Positions 44,101 to 52,472 are shown, numbered from the stretch's first letter. The stretch: DNA of 64,000 bases from Verrucomicrobiota bacterium (GCA_026397725.1 JAPLUI010000319.1:1-64000), one strand, 5' to 3'. The notes: generated by a model not told the origin, from the sequence alone. Program-made: numbers and translations.

Positions 44101-47100
44101 GCGGCCGAGCATGGCCACGCCTCAGTGCTGGCCTTGCTGTTAGAGCGCGGCGGCAACCCGAACGCGGTCACCAAGGCCACGGGCATGACCGCCTTGATCG
44201 GTGCTGCCTTCACCGCTCCGAAGTTGCTCGCGAGGAACTCCATCAAAATGTCGCCCCCTCTCGCCGCCTCACCCCACGGCGAGCAGGCCGACTATGTGCA
44301 TTGCGTTAGCCTGCTGTTGGAGCACGGTGCCAACCCGCGGGCCGCCATGAATGACGGCACCACCGCCCTGCATGCGGCGGCCGATTCCAACCAGGCCGAA
44401 GCCGTGACCCTGCTGCTCAAGGCCGGGGTTGCACCGGACCTCCTCGATCACGAGTCATTCACCCCGCTGCATCGCGCCGCCCAGAGCGAGGCGGCGGACG
44501 CGGCGAAGGTGTTGTTAGACAAGGGTGCGAATCCCGTGCCGCCCTTGAATCCGAGCACTCCGCTGCACGTTGCCGCCAAGGCCGGAGCGGTCAAGGTGGC
44601 CACCCTCCTGTTCGAGCACGGGGTCGCCCCGAACCCGCGCGATGGCGTGAGTGCCACCCCGCTGCATTGGGCCGTCCAGACGGGACAAACGGACATGATC
44701 GGCCTGCTCGCCAAGCACGGGGCCGACCTGGCGGCGCGTGATTTCACCTACAACACTCCGCTCCACACCGCCGTGAATCTCGGCAAAGTGGAGATCGTCC
44801 GCGCCCTGCTCGCGGCCGGTGCCAATCCCGCGCTGCGCAACATGGAAGGCGCCACCCCGCTCGATATCGCCAGGGCCAGGCGCCTCTCTGAAATGGTCAC
44901 CGTGTTGTCCCAGCCTAGCAAAACATCAATCCCACAGCCCCCCCCCCCGATGAAAACAATCCGTAGCCTAACTCCCATCCTCCTGTCATGCTGCTGTTGG
45001 CTCCTGGCACCGCCCCTGCTTACCCGTGCCGAAGATGCGGCGGTGGCTGAACCGGCAGTGTTCGAGGCCCTGACCGCCGCCGACAAACTGCTGGCGGCAA
45101 AGAAAGTCGATGAGGCGGTGGCGATCCTCCGGGCCGCGCTCCGCGAGCCCGGCCTGCCACCCGATGATGTGGCCGTCGCCAACCTGCACCTGAAGTTGGC
45201 CTTTGCCTGCCGCCAATCTAACAAGCATGCCGAGGCCTATACCGCCGCTGCTGCCGCCGCCCCGATTTTCGAGCAGGCGATGGGCCGGGAGAACCCGTTT
45301 GCGCTGTGCGCCCGCTGGTTGGCCGCCCGCGAGGCCATGGCCGCCAACCAAGCGGCGGAGGCCGCGCAACAAGCCGCGCCGTTGTTGGAAACCTTGCGGG
45401 ACTACGTGACCTCCGGCCGGGCCGCCAAGGCACGGTGGGAGGACGTGCCGGGCCTCCAGCCACTGCTGGCCGAACTGCCCGCCTTGAACGAGGCGGGCCT
45501 CGCCGCCGTGGCCTCCCTGTTAGGCCGGGCCTGGGCGGCTGCCGGTGAGCCGGACAAGGCCCTGCCCGTGTTGCGGGGCGCCGCCGCATTGTTAGAAAAC
45601 CTGCATGGTCGCGGGCACCCGGAACTGGTGGAGGTCCAACAAGTCTTGGAAGCCCTCGCGGCGAAGCGTGGCGAGGACGCCGGGCGCCGCTATGTGGGCG
45701 ATCTCGGCTCGAGCCTCAAGCTGGTCTTCGAGGGCAACGCCACGTTTGCGGCGGAGGACTTGCGCAAGGCCCTCGCGATGGACGTCGGGTTCGTGCTGGC
45801 GTCGCATCCGGCGGCGGAGTTTGCCGATTTCCCGCCGGTGATCCAAAAGGGCCTGCACGCCGGCTATCTCAGCGCGGGCTTTCCACAGGCCGCTGTGGCA
45901 GTCACCCGCGACGGCGAGTGCCTGAGGGTGCGGATCACGGAAGGATCGCGCTGCCGCATGGGCAACATCCGCATCGAAGGCACGCGGGAGGTGGACCCGG
46001 ACAAGCTGCGCCAAAAGCTCCTCGTGGTTGCCAAGGACGCCACCGACAGCACCTTCGCCGGCTTGCTCCGCAAGACGATGTTAGGATACCGGAACCTGCT
46101 GCCGCAGACGGCTGCGGAGGATGCGGCCGCCAAGGCCACCATCGATAACATCAACAAACAGATTCCCTCCGGCCGCTGGGGTGCCGACATGGGCAACATG
46201 CCCAAAGAGGCGGTCCCGGGCGCGGAGCAGGGAGCCACCTTCCCGGACTTTCTCCAGAATATGTTAAGCTCCCAGCTATCAACCAGCTCCGGCGGCAAGG
46301 CGGACTGGGTTCCCGGCGATCCGGTGAAGTTCCTGGAAGATGACACCAATCCGCTCCTCGCCACCGTCCACCAGTATCTCGCGGAACTCGGTCGTCCCAT
46401 GGCACGGCTGAGCACCGCGCATGAATTCCGCGATGACGACACCGTGGACCTCGTGATCAGGATCGAGGATGAGGGCCCGGCGGCCGTGGTCGGACGCGTC
46501 GATGTCGTCGGCTGCACGCGGGATTCCGTCGAGGAAGTCGCGGCGGCGGCCGGTTTGGTCGCCGGCCAACCCGTCACCCCGATGTTGTTAGACAAGGCCA
46601 CCGTGGCCCTCTGGAACACGGGCCGGTTTTTCCCGTTCACCATCACCTTCAAAGCCCGGGACCAGCAGGCCTGGGAAGTCGATCTGACCATCCAGGTGCG
46701 GGAAATCGCCGGGGTACCGCCCCTCACCGAGACGCTGGCACCCGAACTGGAAAGCGCCCGGCGTTTCATCGCCACGCTCAACGAGTGGATGGCCACCGGC
46801 AAGTTCACCGACTATCAATTGACCTCGACGGGAGCGGATGGCGAGCGCACGGTGCTTGGATTTTCCAGTCGTGATGGCCTGATTGTGGAAAACCGCAGCG
46901 GCGACTCGCGCGAATGCCAGGTGGTCAGCGTGGCGCGGAACGAGATTTGCTTTGATCTGACCTCGGGGGATCATCGTGGCCGCGGCCGCCTGCCCGGGCC
47001 CTCTGAAAAGTCGTCGGTGTGGATCCATCTGTTGCCGGGCGAGAATGACGACGGCAAGTTGTGCTACGGGGCGGGCATCGGCGTCAGCAGTTCGCAGCAC

Positions 47101-49413
47101 AACACCGGGCGCTTGCCCATCGATCTGGTGATTATACCGGCCCTGCCCATGCTCAAGCCCGAAATGTTTTTGCGGGACGGTGACCAGGTCGTGGTGTCGG
47201 ACAAGAATGGCCGGGAATGGCTGCGCCTGGACCTGGCGAGCGCGCTCCCGGTCGCCGGCGAGAACACCGGCTTCGAGTTCCGCGACGGGGTGGTCAAGGA
47301 GCGCCAAGCGGCCTTGGCGACGGAAATCGGCGCCAGCACCAACGCCGAACCTATCATCGATTGGTTAGAGGCGGTCATGGCGGTGCTGCGCTTCACGGCG
47401 GCGGCGAGGGACGCTGACGCCGAACTCGAGGAGTTCTACGGCAGCCGGATCCGCTTGGCCGCGCTGTTGCTCAAATCCGACGCGCTGAAGCCCTTCAAGG
47501 AGCTGTATTCGAAGTGGACGGCAGAGCGTGCCGGCAAGGACAACTTCAGCATTCCGGTCGATCCCGCCCTGATGCAGAGCGGCGCGACCATGACCCTGCT
47601 CGTGAGTTTCGGGGCGATCGTGTTGAGTGAAATGCTCGCGCCACCGGACTCCTGGGTTTCCAAGCTGACCCGTGAGCTGGTCTTCATCTACGGCGGCAAA
47701 ACCCAGTACACCGCACGCACCATCGAGGAATTGCTCGCCGATCCGGCGATGGGGCCCATCGGTTGCCGGCTCACCGCGCAAATGTTGATGAAATTCAACG
47801 AGGCCACGGCGCGGCGTTTTCTGGCAAAGGCGCTCGACCAGGCCACCGCCGAGGGGTTCCGCCGCGACTGGCGGTTACTGTTAGATTCGCCCGTGGGCCT
47901 CGGCCAGGCGGTGGAGAAATTTCTAACAGCGCTGGCGGCCACGCGCCCGGAGGACGAACAGGCGGCCGCCGACCTGCTGGATCCCCGCTATGCGCAGTGG
48001 CTCACCGGGTTCCTCGCCCGTCTGCGCGAGCGCTCCGCCGACGAGAGCGTCGCCGCTTGGATCACCCCGCAGATGGACCAGTTGTGGGAAGCCATGCTGG
48101 AAGCTTCGTTCCGCCAGAAACTCGAGGCCATCCTCAATCCGGCCTGCGATGCCAACCGGGTGATCGCGATGGTCAACGGCCAACCGGTCCTGCGGGCCGT
48201 GGTCCGGACAATCGAGGACAGTAACCCGGGGGTGCTCGATACCACCGTGCCGCCACCCGTCCCGGACCCGGCACGCCCATGGACCATGCGGCCGGCGCTG
48301 GGCCAGGCCATCCGGCTCTCCCTGCTCGCACCGTGGCCGCAGCCTCTGGATCAAGCCAAGGTCGATGCGATGAGCGATCAGGTCACGACGGAGAGCTTTC
48401 CATTGTTTGAAGGCAAGCCCGAAGAGGATTGGATCGCCACGTTTGGCATGCCCCGGCGGGAGTTCGGCATGCTGGGGATCCAATGCAACATCGCGACGAA
48501 ACGGGTGAAAGATGAAGTAACTCAAAAACTTCCCGCCACGCTCACCGACGACCTCGAGCCAGCCCTGGCGGCCTGGTGGCAGGAACACGCGGCAACCTTG
48601 GGACGCCAAGGCCACGTCCATGTCATCCGCAGCACCGCCAACGACAACAGCGCTGTCGCCGGCGAACGCGCCACCCGCCTCGCGCGGGAGACCGCCGCCG
48701 CCATCCGCGCGGGCCTGCCATTTGTGGCCATGACCGCCGCTGCGTTCAATGACAAGGACGGCGGCCTCCAGTTGTCCTGCACCACGGACATGACCTTGCT
48801 GGATCTCAAGGCCGAATTCGCACGGGAGCTGGCAACCCTCCGTCCTGACGAATTCACCCCCGTGCTCCAGGCGGCGAATCAGCGCTGGACCGCCGCCTTG
48901 GTGGCATGGAACCCGGTGGAACCGCCCGCTTTTGACGCCGTGAAGAACGAGGTGTTTGCCTGCTGGCTGGCCGACGAGTTCCGCCAGTCCGTCAACCGCC
49001 TCATGCAGCCGCTGGAAGCCACCGCCAGCATCGAGCTGTTGGATGAGCCGGCAGCCGCGGAGGCGCCCGCCGACCCATCGGTCTTCGAGCTGCTGGCGGA
49101 AGAGGATCCCGCCAGCGCGATCGGCCAGCTTGGCTGCTGTTGGCAAAAGGCGCTGGCGCACGACCCGGCGGCGGCAGCCGCCCTCGACAAGGTGCTCGCT
49201 TCCCGCTTGCTGGATCCGCCGTCCCTGGTGCTGTTAGCCGACGCCCTGCTTGCCCATGACCAGCGCCCGCTCGCCGCCCGCTGCGTCAAGGATGCCGCCG
49301 CCCGCGACCTCGCCGCCACCCGCAACGCCATCAAGGAAGCCGTTGCCGGCCATCAGGAAACCGGCACCACCGGCCAACAGGACCAACTCGAGCAAGTCCT
49401 GGAGTCGCCCTAA
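41158..49413 (+). CDS. Giant Ser/Thr kinase-FGE-ankyrin protein, in frame with a POTRA/SurA-like protein
   Basis: As written, the frame encodes about 2,751 residues. Residues 1-35 form a zinc ribbon (CQACGTPL...CPTCLL). A Hanks-type kinase spans about 55-310 with GRGGMGAVYQ, HRDIKPGNILLD, DFGIAK and GTPEYMAPEQ all intact. A membrane helix follows at about 317-336. Next comes a formylglycine-enzyme/sulfatase-modifying-factor-like domain to about 585 (NSLGMKF, YPWGT, NLWEAVS, VYRGGSW, GFRVVL). Roughly nineteen ankyrin repeats extend to about 1250. At 44938-44948 a C11 run precedes MKTIRSLTPILLSCCCWLLAP, a signal peptide, and a separate-looking secreted protein. A different C count would end the kinase protein there. 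Topology predicts a cytoplasmic kinase and periplasmic FGE and ankyrin parts. The start at 41158 is uncertain by a few codons. Confidence 0.8.
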   Translation: MSKAMTDSPNCQACGTPLARGRSGDMCPTCLLRVAMGGESLSPAAPQPLPDLAALQALFPDLEIIGLLGRGGMGAVYQVRQPSLERMAALKILPPDLAGEPGFRERFHREARTMAALNHPNIVTIHDFGEHGGVFFFLMEYVDGGDLGRAIRSGTLTVREALAIVPQICEALQYAHDSGVVHRDIKPGNILLDSRGRVKVADFGIAKIVGAASDPGLPRDYLLGTPEYMAPEQREGAGEVDHRADIYSLGAVFYELLTGKPPVEGHHPAPSECMTLDARIDDMVLRAMATDPQLRYQQVSELREAVERITRRSRAVWPITVGVLLGASIIASALWWRDRPAVAVDPFPPVWENSLGMKFRLVPGTDLRLSIWETRVGDWQAFEAGDGLPTGARRATGNPLEPLAIAEGERIRAFCAWLTRTERAAGRIGKDEIYRLPSDHEWSLAVGLQEAADAAPMDLHLKDREHYPWGTRAPIPDDAGNYADSALRERMPNAVVVPNYYDGHAYAAPVGSFPANPAGFHDLGGNLWEAVSTGAGDEAGLVYRGGSWAAGATDGDWTCLLSSFRASPKSVSPLEAGFRVVLAKAGATPKPNQLAAAREGDLASLTEQLAAGAEVNQRDAMARTALHWAACGGYADAVAALIKAGADIAAKDKNGETPLHGAAAAGSLPAVQALVQAGAKVRTRITRTGMEPIHLAVKAGRPELLDLLASHGADLQVIDNLHNAPLHYAASAGARDAIEWLAARKVPLDAPGLGEATALGMAAFGGDEETCALLLRLGAAPNPTSGALLSPLAWAVMGAHPEVVALLLRHDADPKPVMVGTAAGMDPATLQPGKPGKDRDLPKLPLLPASQPGNRAAVIRLLVEHGMPLEQRDPQGYTPLLNAAYRGNTEAVQTLLELGATPDAADKDGFTALHSAAEQGFLKLVELLLGKGAQPDVPNGEGSTALYCAALTGHREVVERLLNAGANVEGLPQALSTPVQTAAEHGHASVLALLLERGGNPNAVTKATGMTALIGAAFTAPKLLARNSIKMSPPLAASPHGEQADYVHCVSLLLEHGANPRAAMNDGTTALHAAADSNQAEAVTLLLKAGVAPDLLDHESFTPLHRAAQSEAADAAKVLLDKGANPVPPLNPSTPLHVAAKAGAVKVATLLFEHGVAPNPRDGVSATPLHWAVQTGQTDMIGLLAKHGADLAARDFTYNTPLHTAVNLGKVEIVRALLAAGANPALRNMEGATPLDIARARRLSEMVTVLSQPSKTSIPQPPPPMKTIRSLTPILLSCCCWLLAPPLLTRAEDAAVAEPAVFEALTAADKLLAAKKVDEAVAILRAALREPGLPPDDVAVANLHLKLAFACRQSNKHAEAYTAAAAAAPIFEQAMGRENPFALCARWLAAREAMAANQAAEAAQQAAPLLETLRDYVTSGRAAKARWEDVPGLQPLLAELPALNEAGLAAVASLLGRAWAAAGEPDKALPVLRGAAALLENLHGRGHPELVEVQQVLEALAAKRGEDAGRRYVGDLGSSLKLVFEGNATFAAEDLRKALAMDVGFVLASHPAAEFADFPPVIQKGLHAGYLSAGFPQAAVAVTRDGECLRVRITEGSRCRMGNIRIEGTREVDPDKLRQKLLVVAKDATDSTFAGLLRKTMLGYRNLLPQTAAEDAAAKATIDNINKQIPSGRWGADMGNMPKEAVPGAEQGATFPDFLQNMLSSQLSTSSGGKADWVPGDPVKFLEDDTNPLLATVHQYLAELGRPMARLSTAHEFRDDDTVDLVIRIEDEGPAAVVGRVDVVGCTRDSVEEVAAAAGLVAGQPVTPMLLDKATVALWNTGRFFPFTITFKARDQQAWEVDLTIQVREIAGVPPLTETLAPELESARRFIATLNEWMATGKFTDYQLTSTGADGERTVLGFSSRDGLIVENRSGDSRECQVVSVARNEICFDLTSGDHRGRGRLPGPSEKSSVWIHLLPGENDDGKLCYGAGIGVSSSQHNTGRLPIDLVIIPALPMLKPEMFLRDGDQVVVSDKNGREWLRLDLASALPVAGENTGFEFRDGVVKERQAALATEIGASTNAEPIIDWLEAVMAVLRFTAAARDADAELEEFYGSRIRLAALLLKSDALKPFKELYSKWTAERAGKDNFSIPVDPALMQSGATMTLLVSFGAIVLSEMLAPPDSWVSKLTRELVFIYGGKTQYTARTIEELLADPAMGPIGCRLTAQMLMKFNEATARRFLAKALDQATAEGFRRDWRLLLDSPVGLGQAVEKFLTALAATRPEDEQAAADLLDPRYAQWLTGFLARLRERSADESVAAWITPQMDQLWEAMLEASFRQKLEAILNPACDANRVIAMVNGQPVLRAVVRTIEDSNPGVLDTTVPPPVPDPARPWTMRPALGQAIRLSLLAPWPQPLDQAKVDAMSDQVTTESFPLFEGKPEEDWIATFGMPRREFGMLGIQCNIATKRVKDEVTQKLPATLTDDLEPALAAWWQEHAATLGRQGHVHVIRSTANDNSAVAGERATRLARETAAAIRAGLPFVAMTAAAFNDKDGGLQLSCTTDMTLLDLKAEFARELATLRPDEFTPVLQAANQRWTAALVAWNPVEPPAFDAVKNEVFACWLADEFRQSVNRLMQPLEATASIELLDEPAAAEAPADPSVFELLAEEDPASAIGQLGCCWQKALAHDPAAAAALDKVLASRLLDPPSLVLLADALLAHDQRPLAARCVKDAAARDLAATRNAIKEAVAGHQETGTTGQQDQLEQVLESP
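44938..44948. repeat. C11 homopolymer at the junction of two genes
   Basis: There are eleven consecutive C directly before GATGA. In the frame as written, translation passes CCC codons into ATG 44950. With one C fewer the upstream frame ends at TGA 44951-44953, overlapping ATG 44950. With one more it ends after DENNP at TAG. Confidence 0.9.
44950..49413 (+). CDS. Secreted POTRA and SurA/parvulin-like envelope protein (possible separate cistron)
   Basis: This is the downstream half of the giant frame, listed separately because it has its own ATG and signal peptide. Of 1,487 residues, about 35-230 look like helical TPR-type repeats. RCRMGNIRIEGTREVDPDKLRQKLL (about 335) and VVGRVDVVGCTRDSVEEVAAAAGLVAGQPVT (about 510) are POTRA-like, as in Omp85/BamA proteins, but no C-terminal beta-barrel is seen. 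Near residue 1070, NRVIAMVNGQPVLRAVV resembles the N-terminal entry of SurA. HVHVIRS followed by AAAIRAGLPFVAMTAAAFNDKDGG near 1220 resembles a parvulin prolyl isomerase. The combination suggests a periplasmic chaperone or assembly factor for outer-membrane or secreted proteins. This is inference from weak motifs. Confidence 0.55.
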   Translation: MKTIRSLTPILLSCCCWLLAPPLLTRAEDAAVAEPAVFEALTAADKLLAAKKVDEAVAILRAALREPGLPPDDVAVANLHLKLAFACRQSNKHAEAYTAAAAAAPIFEQAMGRENPFALCARWLAAREAMAANQAAEAAQQAAPLLETLRDYVTSGRAAKARWEDVPGLQPLLAELPALNEAGLAAVASLLGRAWAAAGEPDKALPVLRGAAALLENLHGRGHPELVEVQQVLEALAAKRGEDAGRRYVGDLGSSLKLVFEGNATFAAEDLRKALAMDVGFVLASHPAAEFADFPPVIQKGLHAGYLSAGFPQAAVAVTRDGECLRVRITEGSRCRMGNIRIEGTREVDPDKLRQKLLVVAKDATDSTFAGLLRKTMLGYRNLLPQTAAEDAAAKATIDNINKQIPSGRWGADMGNMPKEAVPGAEQGATFPDFLQNMLSSQLSTSSGGKADWVPGDPVKFLEDDTNPLLATVHQYLAELGRPMARLSTAHEFRDDDTVDLVIRIEDEGPAAVVGRVDVVGCTRDSVEEVAAAAGLVAGQPVTPMLLDKATVALWNTGRFFPFTITFKARDQQAWEVDLTIQVREIAGVPPLTETLAPELESARRFIATLNEWMATGKFTDYQLTSTGADGERTVLGFSSRDGLIVENRSGDSRECQVVSVARNEICFDLTSGDHRGRGRLPGPSEKSSVWIHLLPGENDDGKLCYGAGIGVSSSQHNTGRLPIDLVIIPALPMLKPEMFLRDGDQVVVSDKNGREWLRLDLASALPVAGENTGFEFRDGVVKERQAALATEIGASTNAEPIIDWLEAVMAVLRFTAAARDADAELEEFYGSRIRLAALLLKSDALKPFKELYSKWTAERAGKDNFSIPVDPALMQSGATMTLLVSFGAIVLSEMLAPPDSWVSKLTRELVFIYGGKTQYTARTIEELLADPAMGPIGCRLTAQMLMKFNEATARRFLAKALDQATAEGFRRDWRLLLDSPVGLGQAVEKFLTALAATRPEDEQAAADLLDPRYAQWLTGFLARLRERSADESVAAWITPQMDQLWEAMLEASFRQKLEAILNPACDANRVIAMVNGQPVLRAVVRTIEDSNPGVLDTTVPPPVPDPARPWTMRPALGQAIRLSLLAPWPQPLDQAKVDAMSDQVTTESFPLFEGKPEEDWIATFGMPRREFGMLGIQCNIATKRVKDEVTQKLPATLTDDLEPALAAWWQEHAATLGRQGHVHVIRSTANDNSAVAGERATRLARETAAAIRAGLPFVAMTAAAFNDKDGGLQLSCTTDMTLLDLKAEFARELATLRPDEFTPVLQAANQRWTAALVAWNPVEPPAFDAVKNEVFACWLADEFRQSVNRLMQPLEATASIELLDEPAAAEAPADPSVFELLAEEDPASAIGQLGCCWQKALAHDPAAAAALDKVLASRLLDPPSLVLLADALLAHDQRPLAARCVKDAAARDLAATRNAIKEAVAGHQETGTTGQQDQLEQVLESP

Positions 49414-49444
49414 CAGTGAAACCATAGGCAACGGGAGCACTCAC

Positions 49445-49999
49445 ATGCAACATGCCTCCTCCCCACCCCTCGCCGGTTCCCGTGCCGGATCCCGGTTGTT
49501 CCAGGCCTTGGCTCCTCAGCAGCGATGTTCCGTGTGCTTGCCCGTAGCGATGGATAAGCGCCCCTGTTTACCCACCTTGCTCGCCGTGCTCATCCTCGTT
49601 GGTGCCCCGGCAGTCCTGGCCCAAAGCCCCGCCGCCAAGGCCCCCGCAAAGTCACCCGCCAGCGGGACGCCGAAAGCCGCCGACCCGCTTGAACCGTCCT
49701 CCCGGTCAGGATCAAAAAGCGAATCCCCGCCACCTTCGCCCGATTCCCAGGGTAAACAGAAAGACACCCGCTACATCGGCAGTTCTGCCGATTGGTTGAA
49801 ACTGCGCCGCGATCTGGAGGGAGTCTCGGAGAATTCCTTCGAGCGGGCAAGGCATCTGGAGGCCCGGCAACTGGCCACCCATCCGGCCGGTGTCCGGCGC
49901 GACGGCAAGACGTTGATCCTGATAGCCCGCAACCGGATTGGAACACACCCGGATCCCAAGCCGGCCGCGCGAATCCTCGAATTCGCCAACAGGAAGTGA
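49445..49999 (+). CDS. Secreted protein of unknown function
   Basis: The frame from ATG 49445 encodes 184 residues. A second in-frame ATG at 49550 (MDKRPCLPTLLAVLILVGAPAVLAQ) starts a good signal peptide, so the mature protein is about 125 residues whichever start is used. A Pro/Ala/Ser/Lys-rich linker is followed by a small basic C-terminal domain (DWLKLRRDLEGVSENSFERARHLEARQLATHP...TLILIARNRIG). I do not recognise the family. It lies 31 bp after the giant gene and may be cotranscribed with it. A 148-bp gap with an AT-rich TATATATAT stretch separates it from the next ankyrin gene, where a new promoter could lie. Confidence 0.6.
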   Translation: MQHASSPPLAGSRAGSRLFQALAPQQRCSVCLPVAMDKRPCLPTLLAVLILVGAPAVLAQSPAAKAPAKSPASGTPKAADPLEPSSRSGSKSESPPPSPDSQGKQKDTRYIGSSADWLKLRRDLEGVSENSFERARHLEARQLATHPAGVRRDGKTLILIARNRIGTHPDPKPAARILEFANRK

Positions 50000-50147
50000 C
50001 GCCAAATCGGCGATCCTGAACCGTGGAAGGAATGAGTTATATATATATCGATCCAAGCGCTCGTCGGCGTTTTTCTTGTGACCCTGCGGCTCGCGCCGGG
50101 AGCTGAATCCGACGTCACAAACATATAACAAACAACAGGAGCAACCC

Positions 50148-52472
50148 ATGAAACCTAGCATCCCACGCCCACTCCCGGAACCGCAGCTTCGCTCTGTCAT
50201 GCGCAACCGCCCGCACCGTCCGTTCGTAACATTCATCAAATCCGGACTCCTCCTTGCCATGCCCGTCGCCCTGATCGTCGGCACTTCCGCCATGGCGGCG
50301 GAGATTCATGACGCGGTGCGTACCGGGGATGCCGCGACCGTGGCACGGCTGTTGAAGAAAGACGCCAAGCTGGTGAATCTTCCGGATGACGAGCACGCTG
50401 CCACGCCGCTCTATCACGCGGTGGATACGGGGAATCCGGAGCTGGTGGGAATCCTGCTCAAAGCCGGCGCCAAGGTGAACGTCAAGACGGATGGCTGCAT
50501 GACTCCCAAGCAGCGGGCGGCTGCGATAACCCGCCCCGAGTGTGTGGCCGGTCTGTTGAAAATGTTAGATCGCTTTGTCAGCTCAGCTCCAGGCCCGGCG
50601 AAAGCCGCATCCCGTGAGGCCCTGCAAGCCTATCAAAAGTCCCTGGTCCCGGGCCCAGAGGAAGAGGCGGCCCGCCTTGCCGTCCTGCGCCTGCTGGTGG
50701 AGCGGGACCGCAGCCTGTTGGATGCGGATCCCGACCAGAACATGACCCCACTGCATGTTGCGGCATATTTCGCCAATCGCAAGGCGGTCGAATATTTGCT
50801 CGAGCAGGGGGCGGCTCTGGAGGCCGTGGCGGTTGGTTGCAGCCCGCTGCAGTTTGCCGCGCAGTTAGGGAATGCGGAGGTGGTGAAAGTCCTGATCGCG
50901 CACCAGGCGAAGGTGAACGCGGTTCACCCCACCGGGGTCCGGCCGCTGCATGTGGCGGTCATCAATGGTGACCTGGCCACCATCCGGCTGTTGGTCGAAC
51001 ACGGCGCGGAGGTCAACGCCGTGGACAAGAACGGCAGACCAGCCCTGCACGGTGCAACCTGGAGCGATGAAATCTTCAACCTGTTGTTAGAGCGCGGCGC
51101 GGATCCCAAACTGGAAGCGGCCGATGGCACCACCACGCTCCACATGGCGTGCCAGGACGGCAGCAGCACGCTGGTCGCAAAGTTGCTACTACTTCATCCT
51201 GATGTGGATGCGTGGGACCGGGAGGAATACACTCCCCTGCTCAACGCGGCGGAGGTGGGACGGGTGGATCTCCTGAAACTGCTGGTCGCAGCCGGGGCGA
51301 ATCTCAAGGCGGTCCCAAAAAGTGGCCGCAATGCGCTTTGCCTCGCCGCAGGCTCGGCCAGCACGGAAGCGGTGCGGTTCTTGTTGGACCATCAGTTTGG
51401 AGTCAATGATATAAGCAACTCCGGTGAGACGGCCCTCATGAATGCCGCGTCACATTGCCGGCTGGAAACCGTGACTCTGTTGCTCCGCGCCGGGGCCAAC
51501 GTGAATGGGGCCGAAAAGAAGAAGGGACTGACGGCGCTCATGGTCGCGGCTCTTGGAGGGCGAACGTCACCAACCGACTTGTGGACCGGGAATCAATCGT
51601 TAGGACAATGCGGCCCGTTTGATGACTCACTGAAAATCACGGCACTCTTGCTCGACAAAGGCGCGGACATGCGGGCCAAGGATCGCGCGGGGAAAGGTGC
51701 CCTGCATTGGGCTGCCGCAGTCGGCAATGTGGGAGTGGTTGAGCTGCTGCTCTCGAAGGGGGCGGAAGTGGATGCCAAGGACACCCTTTTTGGACGCACC
51801 CCGTTGCATGACGCGACCTATACTGCCGATGTGAAAACCGTGGCCACCCTGCTGGCGAAGGGAGCCAGCCTCATGGCCAAGGATAGCAATGGATGCCAGC
51901 CCATCCACTTGGCGACCCAAGTCGGCAATGTGGAGGTGCTCCACTTGCTCCTCGAAAAGGGGGCGGAGGTGGCGGCCACGGAAAGCCACGGCGGCACCCC
52001 CCTCCATATCGCCGCAGCATCCGCCAAACTCGAGGCGGTGCGTGTCCTGCTAGAGCACGGTGCGCCGCCAGCCGCCCTCGATCAATTCAAGAATACACCG
52101 CTCAACATGGCCGCCACCGTGGGTGCGGTGGAGATTGTCCGCCTACTGCTCGATCACCGGGCACCGGTCAATGCGGCCGACACGTTAGGCAACACCCCGC
52201 TCCACAATGCGGCCATCGTCCGAATTGGCGGGAATAACGTCAAACCCATGGCCGGACAGCCAGAAGAAGCTGCGCAGCAGACTTTGAATGACATCAACAA
52301 AAGCAATGCCGCGGACAAATTGAAAATCGTCAGACTGCTGCTGGAAAAGGGTGCCAAGCCAAATGCCAAGAATCTGGAGGGAGCCACCCCGATCAATGCT
52401 GCCGTCAAGTTCGGCACGCCTGAGATCCTTGCTGCGCTCAAGTCCCAGGCTCCACCCTCGCGCGGGAAATGA
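50148..52472 (+). CDS. Exported ankyrin-repeat protein, copy 1
   Basis: The product has 774 residues. The N-terminus is long, with a hydrophobic core (FIKSGLLLAMPVALIVGTSAMA) ending in AMA-AEIHDAVRTGDAA, a signal peptide with a likely cleavage before AEIH. The remainder is about eighteen ankyrin repeats (GATPLHxAA, VVELLLSKGAEVDAKD) with one irregular insert near residues 120-180. Ankyrin arrays mediate protein-protein binding; no catalytic domain is present. GGAG lies 8 bp before ATG, a good ribosome-binding site. It is highly similar to the gene at 53340-55649, identical over long stretches from MAAEIHDAVRTGDAATVARLLKKD onward. The pair with the following Sel1 gene forms a duplicated unit. 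Confidence 0.85.
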   Translation: MKPSIPRPLPEPQLRSVMRNRPHRPFVTFIKSGLLLAMPVALIVGTSAMAAEIHDAVRTGDAATVARLLKKDAKLVNLPDDEHAATPLYHAVDTGNPELVGILLKAGAKVNVKTDGCMTPKQRAAAITRPECVAGLLKMLDRFVSSAPGPAKAASREALQAYQKSLVPGPEEEAARLAVLRLLVERDRSLLDADPDQNMTPLHVAAYFANRKAVEYLLEQGAALEAVAVGCSPLQFAAQLGNAEVVKVLIAHQAKVNAVHPTGVRPLHVAVINGDLATIRLLVEHGAEVNAVDKNGRPALHGATWSDEIFNLLLERGADPKLEAADGTTTLHMACQDGSSTLVAKLLLLHPDVDAWDREEYTPLLNAAEVGRVDLLKLLVAAGANLKAVPKSGRNALCLAAGSASTEAVRFLLDHQFGVNDISNSGETALMNAASHCRLETVTLLLRAGANVNGAEKKKGLTALMVAALGGRTSPTDLWTGNQSLGQCGPFDDSLKITALLLDKGADMRAKDRAGKGALHWAAAVGNVGVVELLLSKGAEVDAKDTLFGRTPLHDATYTADVKTVATLLAKGASLMAKDSNGCQPIHLATQVGNVEVLHLLLEKGAEVAATESHGGTPLHIAAASAKLEAVRVLLEHGAPPAALDQFKNTPLNMAATVGAVEIVRLLLDHRAPVNAADTLGNTPLHNAAIVRIGGNNVKPMAGQPEEAAQQTLNDINKSNAADKLKIVRLLLEKGAKPNAKNLEGATPINAAVKFGTPEILAALKSQAPPSRGK

